NCBI GenBank assembly: GCA_964622545.1 | Contig: CAZUQM010000031.1 | Coordinates: 16,676-80,675, forward strand | Source of the DNA: JAFGLZ01 sp964622545 | GTDB taxonomy: Bacteria; Planctomycetota; Phycisphaerae; UBA1845; JAFGLZ01 | Length of the DNA: 64,000 nucleotides | Direction of reading: 5' to 3' | Part shown: piece after piece, positions 58,583-64,000 of the stretch | Layout: each line of letters begins with the position of its first letter | Numbering within the stretch: position 1 is the first letter of the stretch | Translations under genes and position numbers: made by a program | The notes under the pieces: model-generated | The model's input: only the letters and a program-made list of their open reading frames with translations | What the model was told of the DNA's origin: nothing | Database searches by the model: none

Positions 58583-61024
58583 TTAGGGTCCGGTGAAGTC
58601 GCTCGTCTGGGCCAGCTTCCACGTCTCGCCGCCGTCGGGCGACAGGAGCAGCCCGCGACGGTTGCCGACGTGGTCCATGCGGTAGAACCAGTACGTCGAC
58701 CAGTAATCGTAGGAGAGGAACAGCCGGCCCCGTCGGTCGATCGTGAGCCGATGGTAGAAGATGCTGTACTCCGAGAAGGGCGGCTCGATCAGGATGCGAG
58801 GCGTCTCCCAGGGCCGGCCGGGTCGTTTTCGTTGGTAGGCCAGCGTGGCGAAGATCGCTCCGCTGTCGAAAGTCTCGCGGTCGTGCCGCCATAGCCTGAA
58901 GACCGTGTGCAGCGTCCCGTCGGCGCCGCACACCATCCCGATGTAGGTCTGCCGCAGGTCCTCGCCGGCCGGCACGGCCTCGGTCCAACCGGCATGCGCG
59001 TCGTTGGGCTTCAGCGACCGGGCGTAGCGGAAGGGTCGACCGTGTGTGCCGGTCAGGACGTGGAGGTAGCCCTCTGCATCCACGGTGATGCAGGGCTTGT
59101 TATGCACGTCGTTGGGCGGCGCGCCGTAGCCCACCAGCACCGGCTCGCCCAGCGTCTTGGTCTGGCGATCATAGGTGGTCACGTACGTCGGCACGCCGGG
59201 CACCTTCTCCTTCGGGTCCGTCGCCTCGGCCCAGACGACATGGACCTTCGAACCGCGTGAGACAATCGCCGACGGCACCCCGGAGTGTGCGCCTGTGCCC
59301 AGGCTCTTGCTTGTGATAGGGATCGGCTTGCCGAGGATCAGCCGACCGTCCTCCTTCTGGGGAACGAACAGGACCAGATCGCTCAGCACCCGCCAGCGCA
59401 GCTTCCGATCCCTCGACGTCCGCATCGAGCGTAGGATCGGCGGCGGACCCTCGGGCACGTTGTGGCCCGAGAACTGCTCGATGTCGTAACCGCCTCGCTT
59501 GCCGATGAGATAGGCCGTGAAGGTCCGACCATCGTCGGTCGAATGCAGCAGGGCGGTCCGCCCGCCGAACTCCGCGAAGCAGTACACGTCGCTGTCCCGG
59601 TCGAAGGCGATCTTCGTCTTGGATATGGACGTCGTCGTCGGATTGCCCTCGAACGCGGGCACCCTTGCCTTGACGGCCGACGATAGGTCGATAGCAAGCC
59701 AACGACCTTCTCGCAGGAGCGACAGGCCCTGGTCGGTCCTCGTCATCGGCCGGTTCTTCCGGTCGAAGTACATCTCCCAATCGAGGGGATACTCGGGCAG
59801 GTAGCCGAACAGCGCGTTCTGGTGCCGATAGGGTTTCAGCGCGATCGGCATGTCCAGCGGCCTCGATGCCGGCGCCGCACCGGCCTTGACCGTCAGCGTA
59901 GAGTAGGTGGTGAAGTCCGGATCGTCCGTGGGCGTGGCCCGGATATGGCACAGATGCTCGTCGCCGCGGTCCGGCACGGTGTATCGAACGCCTACCGGCT
60001 TGGCTTGGTTGGGTTCAAGGGTCAACCGCTCGTCGGTCAGCCGCGCACCCCATGGATCGCCGGGATACTCCAGTGCGAGCTGGATGGTCTTGGCCTGATC
60101 GGAGTTGTTGTGGACCCGCAGCTCCATCGCGCCCTGCTGGCCGCCCCGGCCGTAGACGGAGCGCTTGTAGGGCGTCAGGAGCCATCGATAGGGGTGGAAA
60201 TCGAACCAGGCCTTCGGGTTCGGCGTCCAGTACGGCAGGTTCGGATAGAGGTCGGCCCGGTCCCAGCGGGTTACGCCGTCGATCTGGATGACCGCGCGTT
60301 GCCGGGGCAGATGCAGCCTCCACGGTACGTTTCGTCGGTGGACCTTCGCGGGGAAGGTCTGCGTGGCCTGGCCGTCCGTGCCGACCTCGAGCGAGCCGAC
60401 CTTGGCCCCGGCTGCGTCGAAGACCTCCAACGTCTTGACGCCCTTAGGCAGGCCGCTGACCTCGATGTCGAACGCGCGGTCGCGCGGCAGGAAGCAGACG
60501 TCGCCCGGGGTGTCGGGGTTTGCCAGGACGATGGGCTCCTCGCGTCGTTGATCGCGGTGGCCGCGCGCCGTCTCGATCAGGTAATGGGGGCAGTTGGTTC
60601 GAAAGCCCCAGTAGGCGTGGGTGCCGTAGCGATCGTGCGAGATGGTGATGTTGAGGCCATAGACGCCCTTGCGTTCGACGTGTGCCTTCAGCCGCACGTG
60701 CTGCCATGGGCCGAGGCTGCCGACGGGTCGGCCGTCGTCGCGGAGCGTGACCTCGTTCAGGACGCGCCGATCCGGAGCGACCAGGATCGCTCGGAGGTCG
60801 GTGCGCCGCCGCGTCCGGTTGCGGTCGCGCTTGTAGAGGTCGATCACCAACTCGCCTGGTGCGGCCAGGAAGTACGCCCCGCCCGTCCCGCCGATGGCGA
60901 ACTCAACCCTTTGGCCGCCTTCGCGATCGGCCGCCTTCTGGTCCGTCGAGGTCCCGGCCGCCTCCGCGACGCCGCTCACGCAGAGGGACATGGCCGCCAG
61001 CCCGCACATCGTGTGTCGATTCAT
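58583..61024 (-). CDS. Exported BNR-repeat protein (BNR_4-like), possible glycan-active enzyme
   Basis: An 813-residue protein. A signal peptide covers residues 1-22 (MCGLAAMSLCVSGVAEA core). The first 400 residues are beta-rich domains (PWQHVRLKAHVERKGVYGLN, MELRVHNNSDQAKTIQLALE). The second half looks like a beta-propeller of BNR type, with phrases such as LLHSTDDGRTFTAYL, DVHNKPCITVDAEGYLHVLT and GLLLSPDGGETWKL. The segment DVHNKPCITVDAEGYLHV...HGRPFRYARS is typical of the BNR_4 group, which includes ulvan lyases and unassigned polysaccharide enzymes. I cannot identify catalytic residues with confidence. It stands alone next to the structured block. Confidence 0.7.
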   Translation of the reverse strand: MNRHTMCGLAAMSLCVSGVAEAAGTSTDQKAADREGGQRVEFAIGGTGGAYFLAAPGELVIDLYKRDRNRTRRRTDLRAILVAPDRRVLNEVTLRDDGRPVGSLGPWQHVRLKAHVERKGVYGLNITISHDRYGTHAYWGFRTNCPHYLIETARGHRDQRREEPIVLANPDTPGDVCFLPRDRAFDIEVSGLPKGVKTLEVFDAAGAKVGSLEVGTDGQATQTFPAKVHRRNVPWRLHLPRQRAVIQIDGVTRWDRADLYPNLPYWTPNPKAWFDFHPYRWLLTPYKRSVYGRGGQQGAMELRVHNNSDQAKTIQLALEYPGDPWGARLTDERLTLEPNQAKPVGVRYTVPDRGDEHLCHIRATPTDDPDFTTYSTLTVKAGAAPASRPLDMPIALKPYRHQNALFGYLPEYPLDWEMYFDRKNRPMTRTDQGLSLLREGRWLAIDLSSAVKARVPAFEGNPTTTSISKTKIAFDRDSDVYCFAEFGGRTALLHSTDDGRTFTAYLIGKRGGYDIEQFSGHNVPEGPPPILRSMRTSRDRKLRWRVLSDLVLFVPQKEDGRLILGKPIPITSKSLGTGAHSGVPSAIVSRGSKVHVVWAEATDPKEKVPGVPTYVTTYDRQTKTLGEPVLVGYGAPPNDVHNKPCITVDAEGYLHVLTGTHGRPFRYARSLKPNDAHAGWTEAVPAGEDLRQTYIGMVCGADGTLHTVFRLWRHDRETFDSGAIFATLAYQRKRPGRPWETPRILIEPPFSEYSIFYHRLTIDRRGRLFLSYDYWSTYWFYRMDHVGNRRGLLLSPDGGETWKLAQTSDFTGP

Positions 61025-61380
61025 GAGAGGTTCCTTTGCCGGCGGACCAGCCTACCGAACTCCGCCGCCACGTCAAATGCGGGCAACGCGGTACGGGAGG
61101 CACTCGGGAGCAGACGCCTGCTTGACTTGGCGCCGGCTTGACAGCACAATGCCCGCATCCTGATACTGCGAGATCGGGATCTTCAGACGAGACGCGCCAG
61201 GGAAGGCCTGTAGGGAGGTCGCGGACGACCTCGGGGAACCTCCCGGGATTCTCTGGCCGCACCGCGTATCTACCCTTCGCTCAACTGATTGCTCGGGATA
61301 GCGCATCCAACGTCGGGACGAGCTCGTTCCACGTTGGCGATCGGGGCTCCAGGAGGCCGCCCGGGTCGGAGGAGACGCTC
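61025..61380 (+). other. Divergent intergenic region, no gene
   Basis: It lies between the BNR gene (minus) and the small exported protein (plus). The plus-strand frame that runs into the latter from 61138 has no family features. Nothing else recognised. Confidence 0.4.
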
Positions 61381-61584
61381 ATGGGGTTTCGGCGTAGAGC
61401 GTTCGGAGTGCTGGTGAAGCTCTCTCTCGTCGGCACGGTGCTCCAGACGGGTCCGTGCGACCTGGAGGATCCGGCGTCTCGCGAGTTCATCCTGGACGAG
61501 TTTGTCGTGCCACAGGCCATACGCTTCTTCTCGGACACAGTCTTCTTCTTCCTGGACAAGGCGGTGGCCGGGCTACTGAGTTGA
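61381..61584 (+). CDS. Small exported protein, unknown function
   Basis: A 67-residue protein. GGAGGA lies 7 nt before the ATG. An Arg-rich start (MGFRRRAFGVLVKLSLVGTV) leads into a hydrophobic stretch; a cysteine follows in TGPCDLEDP, which could be a lipoprotein site. The second half is helical and hydrophobic (FVVPQAIRFFSDTVFFFLDK). Planctomycetes encode many such short exported proteins with a GCDLxD-like beginning. The next small gene starts 20 bp downstream, so they form a pair. Confidence 0.55.
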   Translation: MGFRRRAFGVLVKLSLVGTVLQTGPCDLEDPASREFILDEFVVPQAIRFFSDTVFFFLDKAVAGLLS

Positions 61585-61604
61585 CTTCCAAGGGGTGCCC
61601 CATC

Positions 61605-61778
61605 ATGTCGCGTCTGAAAGGGCTGTCGCTACGATTGGCTCTGCTCGCACCCCTGGCATCCTTCGGGGGATGCCTGGGAGGTTCGGACTTCGTCGGCTTC
61701 CTCCGATCGGAGGCGACCGCCATCGGCGCCGACACGCTTGCCCAGGTGCTGCTGACCTATTATCGGGCCGTCACCTAG
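61605..61778 (+). CDS. Very small putative lipoprotein
   Basis: A 57-residue protein. AAGGGG precedes the ATG. The start MSRLKGLSLRLALLAPLASF is a signal peptide, followed by FGGC, an acceptable lipobox. The remainder is a single amphipathic helix (FLRSEATAIGADTLAQVLLTYY). It is cotranscribed with the small exported protein upstream, by spacing. Function unknown. Confidence 0.5.
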   Translation: MSRLKGLSLRLALLAPLASFGGCLGGSDFVGFLRSEATAIGADTLAQVLLTYYRAVT

Positions 61779-62216
61779 AAACCGAACGATATCTATCGGT
61801 CCGTTTCTCCGACATCTTGCACATTCTTTGAGAACCGCAAGCAAACCAGCCTTGTCGGTGCCAGTTCGCAAGCCCATAGATGGCAACCTGTTGTGCTAGG
61901 GCATACCCCCAAGCCCGTCGATCGTCCTTCAATTCCGGGGCCGAGATGGGCTCAAGACCGACCGCTGCCACGCCACGACATGATGCCCCTGGACCCACGC
62001 GGCCGTGGTACCTACAGGTGCATTGGGCGCGGGCCGATAACAGAGTGTGCGGGTGCGTGCGCCCTCATCGGGCTCGAGCAGGCAGATATGCAGCGGCCCT
62101 CGCTTGCGAGATCAGTCGATCGGCGGTGGACCGCGGGGGCGCACCAGGGACGGAAGCACGGAGCATGAGGCGAGCCGAACAGACGCCACCGGCAACTTCG
62201 TGGCAAAGGTCCTGTC
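61779..62216 (+). other. 438-bp intergenic region, no gene
   Basis: Between the small lipoprotein and the adhesin gene. Overlapping short frames exist without family features. A weak inverted repeat ACCGA/TCGGT lies near 61780-61801, just past the small gene, and may be its terminator. Confidence 0.4.
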
Positions 62217-64000
62217 GTGCGGCGAAACACCTCGATTCATCGGCGGACCCTCCGGTCCCCGCGGCAACTGCTTGCAACCGACTGGCGGTGGACACGCAGT
62301 CACCGCGCATGCCCGGTCTGTCTTGCTGTCCTGCTGATCCTTCTGACCAGGCCGGCCCTGGCACAGGTCGATCCTTCGCAGTGTACGATGGTCGCCGCCG
62401 ACGGCTCCGCCATCGCCGATGACATCGAGACCGAGCTCATCACCGTCACGCTCTACGAGGCGGACGGCACGACGCCCGTGCCGGGCGAGACGATCATCCC
62501 GTTCATCGTCAGCGGCGGCTCGGCCGGCGTTACGGTGAGCGCTCCGTCAGGACCTTCCGATGCGAGCGGGGTAATCACCTTCACCGTCAAGTCCTCCATC
62601 GACAAGACGGTCACGTTCGGCGCCCTGGTCAATGCGGTGCAGATCGCGCAGACGCCTGCGGTCACCTTCACGGAGAACCTGACGGATGCGGGCAATTCGT
62701 CGGTGACCTCAGCCGATGGCAGCGCCGTCGCCGACGATACCGATACCGAAACGATCACCGTCACGCTGCTAAACGCCGTCGGGAATCCAGTGCCCGGCCA
62801 TGACGTGACGCTGTCGGTCTCTGCCGGCGGGGCGGCCGGTGTGACGATCACCCCTGCTTCCGGGACGTCGGATGCCTCGGGACAGGTCACGTTTACCGTT
62901 AAGTCATCCATCGCCAAGACCATCACGCTCGAGGCGGAGGACACCACCGACACGACGACCGTCACCGACACCGAGGACGTGACCTTCACGGCGAACGTGA
63001 CGGACGCCGGCACGTCCAGCGTGACGTCCGCCGACGGCAGCGCGGTGGCTGACGACGTCGACACGGAGTTGATCACGGTCACGCTGCTGAATGCGGCGGG
63101 CAATCCCATCGTGGGCAACAACGTATCGCTGGCGGTTTCCGCCGGTGGCTCGGGGGGCGTGACGATCAGCGCCCCCTCCGGGCCGTCCGACGCCTCAGGC
63201 CAGGTCACGTTCACGGTGAAGTCCGATACGTCGAAGGTCGTGACCTTTGAGGCCACCGACGATTCCGATACCGTGACCATCACCGACACGGAGAACGTCA
63301 ACTTCACGGCCAACCAGACCGACGCGGGCGGATCCTCGGTGGCCTCGGCCGACGGCAGCGCGGTCGCCGACGACGTCGACACCGAGACGATCACGGTCAC
63401 GCTGCTCAACAGCCTGGGCAACCCGGTCTTCGGTCACGACGTCTCGCTGGCGGTCTCGGCCGGCGGCGCCGCGGGTGTGACGATCGCGCCGGTCTCGGCA
63501 ACGACGGACGGCGCGGGCCAGGTGACGTTTACGGTGAAGTCGTCGATCGCCAAGACGGTGACGCTCGAGGCCACGGACACCACAGACAGCACCACGGTCA
63601 CCGACACCGAGGACGTGACGTTCACCGACAATCTTACGGACGCCGGCGGATCGTCGGTGACCTCGGCCGACGGCAGCGCGGTCGCCGACGACGTCGACAC
63701 CGAGACGATTACGGTCACGCTGCTCAACAGCCTGGGCAACCCGGTCTTCGGTCACGACGTCTCGCTGGCGGTCTCGGCCGGCGGCGCCGCGGGTGTGACG
63801 ATCGCGCCGGCCTCGGCAACGACGGACGGCGCGGGCCAGGTGACCTTCACGGTGACATCGTCGATCGCCAAGACGGTGACGCTCGAGGCCACGGATACCA
63901 CCGACAGCACCACGGTCACCGACACCGAGGACGTGACATTCACCGACAATCTTACGGACGCCGGCGGATCGTCGGTCACGTCGGTCGACGGGACGGCCGT
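62217..64000 (+). CDS. Secreted adhesin of Big-1 (bacterial Ig-like) repeats, 3' end outside window
   Basis: The frame is open from a GTG at 62217 (AAAGG 8 nt upstream) to the window end, 594 codons. A long Arg-rich leader precedes a signal core (VCLAVLLILLTRPALAQ). The rest is a chain of Big-1 domains of 106 residues, each opening with a phrase like SADGSAVADDVDTETITVTL, continuing NPVPGHDVTLSVSAGGAAGV and DASGQVTFTVKSS. Repeat starts are 62400, 62715, 63033, 63351, 63669 and 63987, that is 315 bp and then exactly 318 bp each. The last units are nearly identical at DNA level. Such proteins (invasin/intimin-like) stiffen long surface fibres for attachment. The anchoring end is not in view. 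Confidence 0.85.
   Translation, partial: MRRNTSIHRRTLRSPRQLLATDWRWTRSHRACPVCLAVLLILLTRPALAQVDPSQCTMVAADGSAIADDIETELITVTLYEADGTTPVPGETIIPFIVSGGSAGVTVSAPSGPSDASGVITFTVKSSIDKTVTFGALVNAVQIAQTPAVTFTENLTDAGNSSVTSADGSAVADDTDTETITVTLLNAVGNPVPGHDVTLSVSAGGAAGVTITPASGTSDASGQVTFTVKSSIAKTITLEAEDTTDTTTVTDTEDVTFTANVTDAGTSSVTSADGSAVADDVDTELITVTLLNAAGNPIVGNNVSLAVSAGGSGGVTISAPSGPSDASGQVTFTVKSDTSKVVTFEATDDSDTVTITDTENVNFTANQTDAGGSSVASADGSAVADDVDTETITVTLLNSLGNPVFGHDVSLAVSAGGAAGVTIAPVSATTDGAGQVTFTVKSSIAKTVTLEATDTTDSTTVTDTEDVTFTDNLTDAGGSSVTSADGSAVADDVDTETITVTLLNSLGNPVFGHDVSLAVSAGGAAGVTIAPASATTDGAGQVTFTVTSSIAKTVTLEATDTTDSTTVTDTEDVTFTDNLTDAGGSSVTSVDGTA
62400..64000 (+). repeat. 318-bp tandem repeats coding for Big-1 domains
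   Basis: Five complete units and the start of a sixth. The units starting at 63351 and 63669 are nearly identical. Opposite-strand frames of up to 320 codons over this region (for example 62453-63421) are by-products of the repeat. Confidence 0.9.

Noticed and set aside
58209..58988. Minus-strand frame overlapping the structured block and the BNR gene
   Set aside because: It overlaps the BNR gene in another frame and crosses hairpins; composition is shadow-like.
62453..63755. Long minus-strand frames of Ser/Val/Thr-rich sequence
   Set aside because: They mirror the Big-1 repeats on the plus strand, where a signal peptide and domain pattern are clear; the minus-strand sequence has no ribosome site or family features.
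1..64000. Prophage, integrative element or transposase genes
   Set aside because: No integrase, transposase or phage structural gene is recognisable; the only mobile-type signals are the hairpin repeats and the tentative intron fragment.

Overview
The window looks like part of a metagenome-style scaffold from a planctomycete (Planctomycetota, possibly Phycisphaerae or a relative). That reading is inference from: GC-rich coding with GTG starts; exported Gfo/Idh/MocA oxidoreductases with twin-arginine leaders; TadG-like von Willebrand proteins; membrane sulfatase-fold enzymes; DUF1559-free small secreted proteins; and HAF-repeat, Big-1 and C-terminal Cys-TM-Arg surface proteins. A run of exactly 100 N (23830-23929) inside a 42-bp tandem repeat marks a scaffolding gap of unknown real size.

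Layout. 1-7 kb: the end of a ModF-like double ABC ATPase, a DUF4160/DUF2442 small-protein pair, a decayed gene, an exported esterase, two paralogous PilZ proteins and a class-V aminotransferase. 7.3-11.2 kb: two tandem TadG/VWA paralogues, each with its own similar promoter and a terminator. 11.4-14.3 kb: a QueD-fold protein, a metallo-beta-lactamase hydrolase and a surface HAF-repeat protein with a (Gly-Asp-Pro)n stalk. 14.8-23.6 kb: carbohydrate genes (GH31, Gfo/Idh/MocA enzymes, a 3-hydroxyisobutyrate dehydrogenase-type reductase). 23.7-26.7 kb: the gapped repeat, a GT-C membrane glycosyltransferase and a GT2. 27.2-33.6 kb: a Gld-type ABC operon (ATPase, permease, GldG-like protein, DUF4340 protein). 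33.6-34.3 kb: a second DUF2442/DUF4160 pair lying between two copies of an identical 33-nt hairpin core. 34.3-41.5 kb: another Tat-exported oxidoreductase, a GH51 arabinofuranosidase, a VapBC pair, an acyl-carrier-like membrane protein and an FKBP isomerase. 41.7-48.6 kb: envelope polysaccharide genes (sulfatase-fold membrane enzyme, ABC-2 permease, epimerase, polysaccharide deacetylase, GT4). 49.7 kb: tRNA-Pro(GGG).

The most interesting block is 50.0-57.9 kb. A four-gene minus-strand operon encodes a NuoE-like protein, a NuoF-like flavoprotein, a 2Fe-2S/4Fe-4S protein and an FMN-dependent glutamate-synthase-family protein. Facing it is a gene for an NrpR-like (HTH + DUF128) regulator, a family known from archaeal nitrogen control. 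The 500-bp shared intergenic region holds a near-consensus promoter reading into the operon, with GGCA/TGCC palindromes over its -35 and start region, and two more palindromes with identical geometry nearer nrpR. Together this reads as a 2-oxoglutarate- or nitrogen-controlled NAD(P)H-linked flavoenzyme complex that lacks a recognisable glutamine amidotransferase domain. A small coiled-coil protein and a 2x[4Fe-4S] ferredoxin sit a few kb away.

58.2-58.6 kb is a non-coding block full of stable hairpins that resembles the 5' part of a group II intron. The window ends inside a large secreted adhesin made of 318-bp Big-1 repeats, preceded by two very small exported proteins. Products were assigned by reading motifs by eye; no database search was run.
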